Source: Beijerinckiaceae bacterium RH AL1 | Lineage (GTDB): Bacteria; Pseudomonadota; Alphaproteobacteria; Rhizobiales; Beijerinckiaceae | Direction: 5' to 3' | NCBI GenBank assembly: GCA_901457705.2 | Contig: LR590083.2 | Coordinates: 2,976,597-3,040,596 of the forward strand | Length of the DNA stretch: 64,000 bases | Shown: positions 51,449 to 60,135 of the stretch, piece after piece | Position numbering within the stretch: position 1 is the stretch's first letter | Layout of the letters: each line of letters begins with the position of its first letter | Notes under the pieces: model-generated | Database searches by the model: none | What the model was told of the DNA's origin: nothing | The model's input: the letters and a program-made list of their open reading frames with translations, nothing else | Position numbers and translations under genes: made by a program

Positions 51449-52178
51449 GATTGTCGAGCGGTTGCAGGATGAGGAGCTCGACCGCCAGCATGACGAACGA
51501 GAAGGCGACGCTGTAGCCGATGATCTCCTTGATGGCGAACACGCTGAAGTAGCGCGAGATCGCAAAGCCGACGCCGTTGGAGAGTCCGAAGAACTCGACC
51601 ACCAGCACGATCTTCCAGACGATGCCGATGCCGGAGCGCGTCGCCGCGATGACGAAGGGCATCGCCTGCGGCAGCCAGATCTGCCGGAACCTCGTGAGCA
51701 GCGAGAAGCGGTAGATCACGCCGATGTCGTCGAGGCCGGGATCGAAGGAGCGGACGCCGTCGCGCAGGATGATGGTGTTGTTAGGGAACTTCGAGAGGAA
51801 GACGGCGAGGATCGCCGAGGCGTCGTTGAGGCCGAACCAGATGTAGCAGAGCGCGGCGATCACCAGCACCGGCGTGTTCATGAGCACGAGCACCCAGGGC
51901 ATGAAAGCTTCGTCGGCGGCCTGCGAGCGGCCGAACAGGAAGCCGAGCCCGCAGCCGATCGCCATGGCGACGAAGAAGGCGACGCCGGCGCGCCACAGCG
52001 TCATGGCGATGTTGAAGAGCATGTCGCCGTGGACGAGATCGGTGCCGATGAAGCCGAGCACGGCCCACGGCGTCGGCAGGTTGCGCGGCTGCAGCAGGCC
52101 GGCGACGAGCCCCCACAGCACGACGAAGCCGGCGATCGAGAGGATGAAGCGGAAGCCGCGCCCGACGCTGCCGTTCAA
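51417..52178 (-). CDS. NitT/TauT/SsuC-type ABC transporter permease
   Basis: BPD_transp_1 membrane subunit of 253 residues with about six helices. The coupling EAA-like loop is around IGVIYRFSLLTRFRQIWLPQ, followed by AMPFVIAATRSGIGIVWKIV. The start is a TTG at 52178 overlapping the stop of the binding protein gene (TTGA). Substrate unknown. Confidence 0.82.
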   Translation of the reverse strand: MNGSVGRGFRFILSIAGFVVLWGLVAGLLQPRNLPTPWAVLGFIGTDLVHGDMLFNIAMTLWRAGVAFFVAMAIGCGLGFLFGRSQAADEAFMPWVLVLMNTPVLVIAALCYIWFGLNDASAILAVFLSKFPNNTIILRDGVRSFDPGLDDIGVIYRFSLLTRFRQIWLPQAMPFVIAATRSGIGIVWKIVLVVEFFGLSNGVGFAISRYFSVFAIKEIIGYSVAFSFVMLAVELLILQPLDNHARRWRLAAS

Positions 52179-53191
52179 TTCAGGGCCGCCGCATCGACGT
52201 AGAGATCGGCCGGCAGGCTCGTCGCCTCGCCGACGAGCGCGGCTCCGCCGAGCCCGGCGACGACGGCGAAGAAGGCTTGCGCATCCGCGATCTCGGCCGC
52301 GCGCGGCTTCGTCGGGACGCCGCGGAGATAGGCGGCCTTCAGCGCCTGAAAGGTCGCCTCGTCGGGGGCCCGCATCAGCGGCCGCAGGGGATCCCACGCT
52401 TTCGGCTCGTTCGCCAGGAGGTCGTTGGCCCGGCGGACCGCCTTCGCGAAGCCGGCGCGCGTTGCCGGCGACGTCTCGGGATGCAGCAGGAAGCCGCCGA
52501 TCGCCACGCGCCCCGGGGCGCCGAGCCTGGCGACGATCGATTCGGTGTCGAGCACGCGGCGGAAGCCCTTGGCCTCGAGCCGCGCGGCGTCGCTCCAGTA
52601 GAGAAGCCCGCAGTCGAGCTCGCCGGCGTCGACCTTGGCCGCGAGCAGCGGCGGCGCGCCGAAGGCCGGCCGCGCGTCCTTGGCGAGATCGAGCCTGGCG
52701 CTCTTCTGCGCATCGGCGCGCAGGATCAGCCAGTTCTTGTCGAGCGGGCCGCCGGAGACGCCGATCGACTTGCCCTTGAGATCGCCGACGTCGCGGATCG
52801 TCGAGGTGGGCTTCGCGATAAGAGCGCCCTCGGTCGAGGAGAACGGCAGGAACTGCAGCGGCCTGCCCTCGGCCTTCAGCCGCGCGGCGAAGAAGATGTC
52901 GTTGACGATCGTGTCGACCGAGCCGCCGAGGAAGGCGATGCGCGCCGCCTCGCTCGAGGCGAGCAGCGTGGGGGCGACCGCAAAGCCCTGCGCGGTGTCG
53001 AAGCCGTTGCGGCGGATCGTCTCCATCACCCAGTGGACGGTGCCGAAGGCGAGCGTGCCGACCTTGAAGGAGGTCGCCGGCGCCTCCGCGCGCGCCCGGG
53101 CAGTGGCGGCGAGCGCCGCGGCGCCAGCCATGACGGCGCGCCGGGACACGCTGGCCCGGCGACCGGGAGAATGGCTGATCAGGACGGGCAA
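52175..53191 (-). CDS. NitT/TauT/SsuA-type binding protein, second paralogue
   Basis: Periplasmic binding protein of 338 residues with a twin-arginine-like signal (VSRRAVMAGAAALAA). The binding domain opens FKVGTLAFGTVHWVMETIRR and includes KSIGVSGGPLDKNWL, ARPAFGAPPLLAAK, GELDCGLLYWSDAARLEAKG and a final SLPADLYVDAA. Well over half its residues match the upstream paralogue, including long identical nucleotide stretches at the 3' end. Two binding proteins for one permease and ATPase suggest two related ligands. Linkage to xoxF hints at methylotrophy, but no ligand can be assigned. Confidence 0.8.
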   Translation of the reverse strand: MPVLISHSPGRRASVSRRAVMAGAAALAATARARAEAPATSFKVGTLAFGTVHWVMETIRRNGFDTAQGFAVAPTLLASSEAARIAFLGGSVDTIVNDIFFAARLKAEGRPLQFLPFSSTEGALIAKPTSTIRDVGDLKGKSIGVSGGPLDKNWLILRADAQKSARLDLAKDARPAFGAPPLLAAKVDAGELDCGLLYWSDAARLEAKGFRRVLDTESIVARLGAPGRVAIGGFLLHPETSPATRAGFAKAVRRANDLLANEPKAWDPLRPLMRAPDEATFQALKAAYLRGVPTKPRAAEIADAQAFFAVVAGLGGAALVGEATSLPADLYVDAAALN

Positions 53192-53275
53192 GCTAGCTGG
53201 GCCTCGCGACGCGGCACTTCGCCGGTCGGCTTATAGGCCGGAAGGTGACGACGGCCCAGCCCCACATCCGCGTGA

Positions 53276-54277
53276 TCAGCCGTAGACGGCGGCGTCCACA
53301 TAAAGGTCGGCCGGCAGGCTCGTCGCCTCGCCGACGAGCGCCGCGCCGCCGAGCTTGGCGACGATCGCGAAGAAGGCCTGCGCATCGGCGATCTCCTCCG
53401 CCCGCGGCTTTTTCGGAATGCCGCGGAGGTAGGCGCTCTTCAAGGCTTCGAAGGTGGCGTCGTCCGGCGCCTGCATCATCGGGCGCAGCGCCTCCCAGGC
53501 CTGCGGGTCTTTCTGCAGCACGTCCTCCGCGGCGCGCACCGCCTTGCCGAAGGCGACGAGCGTCGCGGTCTCGACGCCCGGCCGCACCAGGAAGCCGACC
53601 AGCGCGACCTTGCCTTTGGCGCCGAGCGTGTCGGCGATCTGCTCGACGCCCGCCACGCGGCGGAAGCCCTTGGCCTCGAGCCGGGCGCAGGCGCTCCAGT
53701 AGAGCAGCCCGCAGTCGAGCTCGCCGCTCTCCAGCTTGGCGGCGAGCAGCGGCGGCGCGCCGAAGGCGGGGCGCGCGGCCTTCTGCAGGTCGATGCCCTG
53801 CCGCTGCGCCTCGGCGCGCAGCAGGAGCCAGCTCTTGTCGAGCGGGCCGCCGGCGACGCCGATCGACTTGCCGGCGAGATCGGCCACCGACTTGATCGGC
53901 GAGCCGGCCGCGACCATCAGCGCGCCCTCGGTCGTCGAGTAGGGCAAGTACTGCAGCCCCTTGCCCTCGGCCTTGAGGCGCGCTGCGAACAGGAGGTCCG
54001 AGATGATGGCGTCGACGGAGCCCGACAGGAAGGCGATGCGCGCGGCATCGTTGGTGGCGAGCGGCACCGCCTGCACCTTGAGACCCGCCGCCGTGTCGAG
54101 CCCATGATCGGTGATCGTCTTCATCTCCCAGTCGCCCGTCCCGAAGGCGAGCAGGCCGACACGGAACGGAGCGGCCGCGCGGGCCGCCGCCAGCGGCACG
54201 GCCGCGAGCGCGGCTGCGCCGGCCAGGACCGTGCGGCGGGACAAGCGGGATGATGGGCCGGGATGAAGGGGGGACAT
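53276..54277 (-). CDS. NitT/TauT/SsuA-type binding protein, first paralogue
   Basis: Binding protein of 333 residues with a Tat-type signal (LSRRTVLAGAAALAA). It has the same blocks as its paralogue: FRVGLLAFGTGDWEMKTITD, KSIGVAGGPLDKSWLLLRAE, ARPAFGAPPLLAAK and SGELDCGLLYWSACARLEAK. It is the first gene of the four-gene transporter operon. Tat export would mean it folds in the cytoplasm, unusual for a plain anion receptor. Confidence 0.8.
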   Translation of the reverse strand: MSPLHPGPSSRLSRRTVLAGAAALAAVPLAAARAAAPFRVGLLAFGTGDWEMKTITDHGLDTAAGLKVQAVPLATNDAARIAFLSGSVDAIISDLLFAARLKAEGKGLQYLPYSTTEGALMVAAGSPIKSVADLAGKSIGVAGGPLDKSWLLLRAEAQRQGIDLQKAARPAFGAPPLLAAKLESGELDCGLLYWSACARLEAKGFRRVAGVEQIADTLGAKGKVALVGFLVRPGVETATLVAFGKAVRAAEDVLQKDPQAWEALRPMMQAPDDATFEALKSAYLRGIPKKPRAEEIADAQAFFAIVAKLGGAALVGEATSLPADLYVDAAVYG

Positions 54278-54508
54278 GTCCCGCAGAGCATACCCGAGAG
54301 CACGCGGCCGGCAAGGCCAGCTCTCTGGGGAGCCGGCCGCGCATCAAGGGCGTGACGGACGGGCTTGCGCGGCCGTCTGCCGCGCCAAATCGTTGCGTTG
54401 CGAACGGCTCAGCCGACGAAGGGGTAACCATGCCCGCAGGAACAGGTGGGACTTGCACCCATCGTCTTCTACGAAAGGCGTAGGTTAGGCTTCGAGATCG
54501 GGTTGCTC

Positions 54509-54762
54509 ATGCGGCGAACGATGGCGGCGGTCGGCCTCGTCTCGCTGATCGCGTCGGGCTCGGCGTCGGCCGACGAGGTCGCGACAAGTATCACATCACC
54601 AATGCCGAGAAGGTGGCGTGCACGGCGGACGCGATGCGCCTGTGCAGCGGCGTCTATCCGGACGAGGATGGGCTCGTCGCCTGCATGAAGCAGAACCGCG
54701 CCGCCCTCACCACGCTCTGCCGCATCGCCTTCGATGCCGGCATAAAGCGGCGGCATCTCTAG
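54509..54762 (+). pseudogene. Small Cys-rich exported protein, frameshifted
   Basis: It opens MRRTMAAVGLVSLIASGSAS with a signal ending ASA. One base is missing near 54585 (GTCGCGACAAG). With it restored, the mature part reads YHITNAEKVACTADAMRLCS, then GVYPDEDGLVACMKQNRAAL and TTLCRIAFDAGIKRRHL, about 84 residues in all. The pattern A-C-T-x-D-A, C-S, A-C-M and L-C-R is a small secreted family of Hyphomicrobiales. The 230 bases upstream, to the binding protein gene, hold no other gene I can see. Confidence 0.6.
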
Positions 54763-54774
54763 AGCTGGCCGACT

Positions 54775-55482
54775 TTAACGAGACCCGGCGGCCTGCGCCG
54801 CCAGCGGCCGCCGCTGCACCCCGGCCTCATCGAAGTTCTCCGGCGCGAGCCACGCCTCGAAGGCGCCGGCGATGCGCGGCCAGTCGCGATCGATGATGGC
54901 GTACCAGGCGGTGTCGCGGTTGCGGCCTTTTGTGACGACGGCCTGCCGAAAGATGCCCTCGAAGGTGAAGCCGTAGCGCAGCGCGGCGCGGCGCGAGGGC
55001 GCGTTGAGGCTGTCGCACTTCCACTCGAAGCGGCGGTAGCCGAGCGCAAAGGCGCGGCGCATGAACAGGAAGATCGCTTCCGTGCCGGCCCGCGTCCGCT
55101 TGAGCGCGGGCGCGAAGTTGATGTGCCCGACCTCGATGACGCCGTTGCCGGGATCGATCCGCATCAGCGCCGCCATGCCGACGGCGCGGCCGCCGGCGCC
55201 GTCGACGACCGCGAAATGCAGGGGGTCGCGCGATAGCGCCTGCGCCGCGACGAGCGCGCGCAGGCCGTCGACGTCGGCGGGGCGCTCGAGCGGCAGGTAG
55301 GTCCAGTCGCGCGCGTCGGGCGCCGCGGCATAGGCCGAAAAGAGGTCGGCGCCGTGGCGGACGGCATCGAGCGGCTCGAGGCGGCAGTAGCGCCCGACGA
55401 TCGCCTCGCGCGGCGGCGGCGGCGGCGGCGTCCAGCCGGCGAGCGGCTCGCCGATCTCCTGGCCGTAGGGATCGCGCGCCAT
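54775..55482 (-). CDS. GNAT-family N-acetyltransferase
   Basis: A 235-residue acetyltransferase of the RimJ/RimL type. It has YCRLEPLDAVRHGADLFSAY, the acetyl-CoA site around KRTRAGTEAIFLFMRRAF and WKCDSLNAPSRRAALRYGF with GIFRQAVVTKGRNRDTAWYA after it. Its ATG overlaps the heme oxygenase stop (TGATG), so they are cotranscribed. Substrate unknown. Confidence 0.82.
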   Translation of the reverse strand: MARDPYGQEIGEPLAGWTPPPPPPREAIVGRYCRLEPLDAVRHGADLFSAYAAAPDARDWTYLPLERPADVDGLRALVAAQALSRDPLHFAVVDGAGGRAVGMAALMRIDPGNGVIEVGHINFAPALKRTRAGTEAIFLFMRRAFALGYRRFEWKCDSLNAPSRRAALRYGFTFEGIFRQAVVTKGRNRDTAWYAIIDRDWPRIAGAFEAWLAPENFDEAGVQRRPLAAQAAGSR

Positions 55483-56174
55483 CAGCCGGCGACCGCGCGC
55501 TGCACGGCCTCGGACACCGCGATGTTGTGGCGGAAGGCGGCGATCGCCTCGGCGACGATCCGGTCCGCCGTCGCGGACGCGACGGGCACCGTGTCGAGCG
55601 CCGCGCGCATCGCGAGTCTGGTCTCGGCGGGATCGGCGAGTGCCGGGAAGTCGTAGAAGCCGAGCGCCTCCGGCCCGAGGCCGAGGTTGCGCGCGAGGAC
55701 GGGCTTCAGGATCTGCCCGCCGCTGAGGTCGCCGAGATATCTCGCATAGGCATGCGCCGCGAGCGCCGGGACATCGTCGCGGGCATCGGCGATGGCGGCA
55801 CCGTAGGCCGCGGCCTGCGGCAACACGGCGCAGCGGGTCGCCCAGTCAGGGCCTGCGAGCGCGGCGAGGTCGCGCGTCAATGCCGGCAGGCGGGCGAGGC
55901 CGGGCGCCGCGAAGGCCGCGACGAGCGGCGAGTCGGGGGCCTGCGCCAACGCGGCCTCGAGCGCGGCATAGGCGGGGACGAGGCTGCGCAGGAACAGCAC
56001 GTAGCTGTCCCGCGTCGCGCGGTTGCGGATGAGATCGGCGATGACCCCGGCCCGTTCGGCCTCGCGATGCACGGCCGCCGTCTCGTCGCGCAGGCGGCCG
56101 GCGAAGCCGCCGGCGGGCTCGGTGGAGGAAGACGTGGTGGAGGAAGACGCGTCGTCGATGTGGGTGAGGGTCAT
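55482..56174 (-). CDS. Heme oxygenase
   Basis: Heme-degrading enzyme giving biliverdin, 230 residues, HmuO/BphO class. A Ser/Thr-rich N-terminus precedes LRDETAAVHREAERAG, which holds the proximal His, and the distal helix HAYARYLGDLSGGQIL has the Gly-rich segment. The ATG at 56174 fits the family. Next to a photosynthesis operon, it may supply biliverdin for a bacteriophytochrome, though none is in the window; iron recycling is the alternative. Confidence 0.82.
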   Translation of the reverse strand: MTLTHIDDASSSTTSSSTEPAGGFAGRLRDETAAVHREAERAGVIADLIRNRATRDSYVLFLRSLVPAYAALEAALAQAPDSPLVAAFAAPGLARLPALTRDLAALAGPDWATRCAVLPQAAAYGAAIADARDDVPALAAHAYARYLGDLSGGQILKPVLARNLGLGPEALGFYDFPALADPAETRLAMRAALDTVPVASATADRIVAEAIAAFRHNIAVSEAVQRAVAG

Positions 56175-56237
56175 TGGGCTCCGGCCGGCGTGCAGCCGGT
56201 GACGGATACGCGGCGCGGGCGGAGCCGTAAAGCACAC

Positions 56238-56277
56238 GCAAGAAGGGCCCCGGTCAAACGACCGAGGCCCTGCTTGC
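56238..56277 (-). terminator. Strong hairpin at the end of the puf operon
   Basis: On the minus strand GCAAG, GGGCC, CGGTC, loop GTTT, GACCG, GGCCC and CTTGC form a long stem 15 bases after the pufC stop. No long T-run follows. It would end or protect the puf message. Confidence 0.65.
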
Positions 56278-56292
56278 GACGTGCTTGTCCTG

Positions 56293-57402
56293 CTACTTGC
56301 CCGGCTCCGGCGCGGCGGGTGCCGCAGGGGCGGGCGCAGGGGCGGCAGGCGCAGGGGCCGCCGCCGGTGCCGGCGTGCCGGCGCCAGCGCTCGAGGCGTC
56401 CGCCGTGGTTTCCAGCTCCTGGAACTTCTCGGCGATCTTGGCGCCGAGCAGCGGCTTGTAGGCGCCCTGGTGGCAGGTCATGCAGTTCACCTTGGCGACG
56501 TCGCCCTCAGGCCCGAGCCGGTACTTCGGGAACGTGTCGTGCAGGCTCCCGAGGTAGTTGATGTTGATGTCGCGTGCCATCCGAATGCCGTACCAGGCGG
56601 TGACCCGCTGCGGCGAGCTCTGCGCCCACGACGCGAAGGCGCGCGAGTTGTGGCAGAAGGTGCAGTTGACGCCGAGCGCGTTCGAGAAGGCCATCATCAG
56701 CGAGTAGGTGTACTCGGCCGACTGGATGCCCTGCTTGTTCTCGCCCGTCGGCAGCGCCGCGCTGGAGTTGACGCGGATGTTGGCCGCGTTGGCGAGGAAC
56801 GGCGTGTACGGGTTCTCCGGCAGCGAGCTGTCGGCGGCCGCCACCGACACCGTGCCGAAGCGCGAGTTCGGCGACGACCTGGTGTCGAACCAAACGTAGC
56901 TCGGCACCGGCTGGCCGCGATGGCAGGTGTAGCAGACGACGCCGGTCTGGCCGACGTGGTCCTTCCAGTCGACGTTGATGTGGCGCGTCATCTGCAGCAT
57001 GCGGCGGGCGACGCGCTTGGTGTAGAGGTCGTCGGACGCGAAGTTGCCGTTGGCGCCGTGGCAGTAGGCGCAGCTTTGCGTCGGCGCGACCCAAGCCGCC
57101 ATCGAGGCCATGATGCGGCCGAACTCGGCGACGTCGACGTCGCCCAGCACCTTGAGGTTCTTGTAGACCGTCGACGACTTGGTGCCGACCGGCGAGGACG
57201 CCGGGATGATGGCCGGCACCTTGTTGGAGGCTTCCGCCGCGGTGATCTCGGCGCGGTGGTAGACGAGATCCATGCCCGTGCCGCGATAGCCGTGCTGGAT
57301 GCTCTCCGTCCGCGGCGCCTGGAAGGTGCCGAAGACGACGAAGACGAAGGCGACGGCGACGACGGTGAGACCGATGATCGTGCCGATTCCGAGCTTTTTC
57401 AT
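56293..57402 (-). CDS. pufC: Reaction centre tetraheme cytochrome c subunit PufC
   Basis: Periplasmic cytochrome that re-reduces the special pair, 369 residues. Four heme sites are CAYCH, CYTCH, CTFCH and CMTCH. The N-terminal helix (about 5-28) looks like an uncleaved membrane anchor; there is no lipobox Cys. The last 35 residues are an Ala/Pro tail after the usual end of the family. It starts two bases after the pufM stop and is the last gene of the operon. Confidence 0.95.
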   Translation of the reverse strand: MKKLGIGTIIGLTVVAVAFVFVVFGTFQAPRTESIQHGYRGTGMDLVYHRAEITAAEASNKVPAIIPASSPVGTKSSTVYKNLKVLGDVDVAEFGRIMASMAAWVAPTQSCAYCHGANGNFASDDLYTKRVARRMLQMTRHINVDWKDHVGQTGVVCYTCHRGQPVPSYVWFDTRSSPNSRFGTVSVAAADSSLPENPYTPFLANAANIRVNSSAALPTGENKQGIQSAEYTYSLMMAFSNALGVNCTFCHNSRAFASWAQSSPQRVTAWYGIRMARDININYLGSLHDTFPKYRLGPEGDVAKVNCMTCHQGAYKPLLGAKIAEKFQELETTADASSAGAGTPAPAAAPAPAAPAPAPAAPAAPEPGK

Positions 57403-57403
57403 C

Positions 57404-58384
57404 TCACTGCACTCCCGCTTTCAACGCCGGGTCGACCACCACCGGGCCGACCTGCGGGTAGTGTGGCGCCACACCGTGCTTGACCGCCCAGAGGTACCAG
57501 TTGTCGACCGCCGTGCCGGTGAGCAGGATGCCGATGCCGCCGACGAGCGGGGTGAGCACCGCGAACCACCACGCCCAGCGATGGATCGATTCCATCGTGG
57601 CGTTGAAGCCCATCGTCCAGCGCCAGAACAGCGCCGCGCGCTCCGAGGCCGTGCCGCGGTCGACGATCTGCTCGATCTCGCGCTCGCCGCCGAGGCGGGA
57701 GACCGCGAGGATCGTCGCGCCGTGCATGGCGAAGAGCAGCGTCGATCCGTAGAGGAAGGCGATCGAGAGCATGTGGAAGGGGTTGTAGAAGAGGTTGCCG
57801 TAGCGCAGCGAGAAGGCCGCGGTCCAGTCGAGATGCGGGAAGATGCCGAAGGGCACCGCCTCGCCCCAGTTGCCCATCAGCAGCGGCCGGATGAAGCCGA
57901 GCACCAGGAACAGCCAGATCGCCGAGAGAAACGCCCACGCGGCGTGCGTGCCCATGCCGAGCGCCTGCGCGCGGCGATAGATGCGCAGCCACCAGAGCAG
58001 CACGGAGGTCGTGAGGAAGAAGCCGGCGATCTGCCACCAGCCGCCCTGGTCGAGCGGGCAGATCATGCAGAGGCCTGCCGAGGCCGGCGGCGGCTCGAGC
58101 TTGAGCCAGAAGAGCTGGCGGATGAACTGGACCGGGTTCCAGTTCACCGAGGCCCACATGTTGAGGCCGATGATCTCGAAGGCGAGCACGCCGCAGATGA
58201 TCGAGGCGGTGCCGAGGAAGCCGAGGTAGACCGGCCCGACCTGCGCGTCGCCGATGACGCCGGCCCAGTAGCTGAAGAACGGCTTGCCGAGGCGATCGCG
58301 GTTCTCGACGGGGCTCAGCGGGATGCCCTCGTAGAGCGGGCCGCGGACCTGAACCTGGGTGAAGATATTCTGGTACTCAGGCAT
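57404..58384 (-). CDS. pufM: Photosynthetic reaction centre M subunit
   Basis: Core membrane subunit of the type II reaction centre, 326 residues, five helices. It opens [20 protein letters not shown] and has the special-pair ligand region [19 protein letters not shown], the quinone/iron region [20 protein letters not shown] and [15 protein letters not shown]. It starts ten bases after pufL. Confidence 0.97.
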   Translation of the reverse strand: MPEYQNIFTQVQVRGPLYEGIPLSPVENRDRLGKPFFSYWAGVIGDAQVGPVYLGFLGTASIICGVLAFEIIGLNMWASVNWNPVQFIRQLFWLKLEPPPASAGLCMICPLDQGGWWQIAGFFLTTSVLLWWLRIYRRAQALGMGTHAAWAFLSAIWLFLVLGFIRPLLMGNWGEAVPFGIFPHLDWTAAFSLRYGNLFYNPFHMLSIAFLYGSTLLFAMHGATILAVSRLGGEREIEQIVDRGTASERAALFWRWTMGFNATMESIHRWAWWFAVLTPLVGGIGILLTGTAVDNWYLWAVKHGVAPHYPQVGPVVVDPALKAGVQ

Positions 58385-58394
58385 GTCGCTCTCC

Positions 58395-59219
58395 TCAGCG
58401 CCAGATCGGCAGGTTAAGCCACCAGTTCCACCATTCCGGCCAGCCCTTCGACCAGAACGGCCCGGAGATGATGATGCAGACGGCACTCCAGAAGCCCGCC
58501 GACAGCGCCAGGAACAGGCCGAGGCGGTGGATGCCGATCGTGCCGATCGACCATCCGATGTAGTCGCGGAACACCGTGTTCTCGTGCTCCGGCGTCTTCA
58601 CGCGCTGGCCCTTCTGCGGGTTGGTCGCGGAGAGGACCAGCGAGCCGTGCAGCGACAGCGCGAGCGTGGTGGCGAAGAAGAAGGTGATCGCCAGCATGTG
58701 CGCGGGATTGTAGTGGAAGTGGAGGTACTGGTAGCCGGTGTTCGACACCCAATCGAGGTGCGACAGGATCCCGTAGGGGAAGCCGAAGCCCCAGGCGCCG
58801 AGCAGGATCGGTCGTATGACCTCCAACGACACGTAGGCGAAGATCGCGACCGCGAAGGCGAACGGCACGTGCAGGCCGATGCCGAGCTTGCGGCAGATCT
58901 CGACCTCGCGGAGCGCCCAGGAGCCGAAGGCGCCGATCGCGCAGATGGTGATGAGCTGCCACAGCCCGCCTTCCTTCAGCGGCGCGAGCGCCAGGCCGTA
59001 GGAGATGTCGGGTGGCGCGATCGAGATCTGCCAGACGTTCCAGGTCGGTCCGAGCGCGGCGCCGTAGATGATGAGCGCCGTGCCGACGAAGGAAAAGAAG
59101 ATCGTCGTAACCCCGAAGAAGCCGACGAAGAACGGTCCGACCCAGAAGTCGAAGAGCTCGCCGCCAATGAGCGTACCACCGGGGACACGGTATTTTCGCT
59201 CGAAAGATAGCATCGCCAT
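58395..59219 (-). CDS. pufL: Photosynthetic reaction centre L subunit
   Basis: Reaction centre L subunit, 274 residues. It opens [20 protein letters not shown], with the ligand region [20 protein letters not shown] and the QB-site region [20 protein letters not shown]. The ATG at 59219 gives the standard N-terminus. Confidence 0.97.
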   Translation of the reverse strand: MAMLSFERKYRVPGGTLIGGELFDFWVGPFFVGFFGVTTIFFSFVGTALIIYGAALGPTWNVWQISIAPPDISYGLALAPLKEGGLWQLITICAIGAFGSWALREVEICRKLGIGLHVPFAFAVAIFAYVSLEVIRPILLGAWGFGFPYGILSHLDWVSNTGYQYLHFHYNPAHMLAITFFFATTLALSLHGSLVLSATNPQKGQRVKTPEHENTVFRDYIGWSIGTIGIHRLGLFLALSAGFWSAVCIIISGPFWSKGWPEWWNWWLNLPIWR

Positions 59220-59260
59220 GATCAGAAACCTCCCGCGCGTCACCGTCTGTCGTTATCGAG

Positions 59261-59290
59261 GGCGGCCCGGCCCGGAAGACCGGCGCCGCC
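59261..59290 (-). other. Intercistronic hairpin between pufA and pufL
   Basis: GGCGGC and GCCGCC arms enclose an inner CCGG-TCTT-CCGG stem in the 111-base gap. In Rhodobacter a hairpin here protects the pufBA message from decay and sets the antenna to reaction-centre ratio; the same role is inferred. Confidence 0.65.
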
Positions 59291-59330
59291 ATCGATCGTC
59301 GTGTGACCCTTCAAGTGCTCCCTTGTCCGC

Positions 59331-59522
59331 CTACTTGGCGGGCGAGGGCACCGGCGACATCTCGGTCGCGGCCGAGGCCGTCTTCGAATGGGCTCCTTCG
59401 AGCCAATTGAAGCGGTCGGTCGAGAGCAGGATGAAGTGGATCAGGAGCGCCAGCCCGAACAGGAACGTGAACAGAGCGATAAGCGTCCTGCGGGGATCAA
59501 AGAGCAGCCAAACACGCCACAT
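59331..59522 (-). CDS. pufA: Light-harvesting 1 alpha polypeptide
   Basis: Antenna subunit of 63 residues, one helix. It opens [20 protein letters not shown], the standard LH1 alpha start, with the bacteriochlorophyll-ligand His in [11 protein letters not shown] and a short polar tail. Confidence 0.95.
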   Translation of the reverse strand: MWRVWLLFDPRRTLIALFTFLFGLALLIHFILLSTDRFNWLEGAHSKTASAATEMSPVPSPAK

Positions 59523-59533
59523 GTCCGTTCTCC

Positions 59534-59755
59534 TTACGTGAGCGCGGTGAAGGCGTGATGGAGCAAGTCCATCCCGGTCTTGTAGCCTGCCGGCGTCGAC
59601 GGCAGCCACGGGCGCCAGATGTAGACCAGAACATGCGCGACGACCGCCACCGCCGTGAAGGCGAGGAAACTCGTCATGAAGATCTGGTGGAATTCCCGAG
59701 CCTCTGGCTCGGTCATGCCCGATATTGAGACGTCGCGTCCCGGGACATCAGCCAT
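59534..59755 (-). CDS. pufB: Light-harvesting 1 beta polypeptide
   Basis: Antenna subunit of 73 residues. It has [20 protein letters not shown], the ligand His in [15 protein letters not shown], and a C-terminal extension of about 20 residues ([20 protein letters not shown]) that is longer than in many LH1 beta chains. A GAAAGGAGG ribosome binding site precedes it. Confidence 0.95.
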   Translation of the reverse strand: MADVPGRDVSISGMTEPEAREFHQIFMTSFLAFTAVAVVAHVLVYIWRPWLPSTPAGYKTGMDLLHHAFTALT

Positions 59756-59882
59756 GCTACCCTCCTTTCTGTTGGCCTTGCGGCCGTTACCGCACAGTTC
59801 CTGGCGGCGGGATCGTCGCGGCGGCGTACCGCAGCGACGGCTTATGCGCCCGGGGACCCGGACGAATTCGTTCGACGCCGAA

Positions 59883-60104
59883 CTAGCCCCAGAAGGCCAG
59901 CTGCGCCGTGGTGCCGGCGCCGGCGCAGGCGTCGGCAAGGACGGACCGGTGCGGCGTCTCGCTCCGCCAGTAGGCGGGGAACAGCCGCGCCATCATCGCG
60001 ATCGGCAGGTAGATCGCGAAGGAGAGCGCGTAGATCGTCTTGAACTGGACGCCGTCCCAGTCGCGGGCGGGGCCGGTTGGCGCGGCGAGGTGACGAACAG
60101 TCAT
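59883..60104 (-). CDS. pufQ: PufQ-family protein
   Basis: A 73-residue protein with one transmembrane helix ([20 protein letters not shown]) between bchZ and pufB, the position of pufQ in Rhodobacter. A perfect AGGAGGA lies upstream. PufQ affects bacteriochlorophyll supply to the antenna. Similarity is mostly by position and layout, so the family call is moderate. Confidence 0.7.
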   Translation of the reverse strand: MTVRHLAAPTGPARDWDGVQFKTIYALSFAIYLPIAMMARLFPAYWRSETPHRSVLADACAGAGTTAQLAFWG

Positions 60105-60135
60105 TGCGATCCTCCTGGTGCGTTGCAGATCGGGG

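Noticed and set aside
54420-54500. tRNA-like or intron-like stretch with GGTGGGACTTGCACCC
   Set aside because: It resembles a T-arm but no cloverleaf, acceptor stem or anticodon arm could be drawn.
59756-59882. PpsR/CrtJ-type TGT-N12-ACA site before pufB
   Set aside because: The only TGT and ACA pair seen has the wrong spacing; the main operon promoter should lie upstream of bchX, outside the window.
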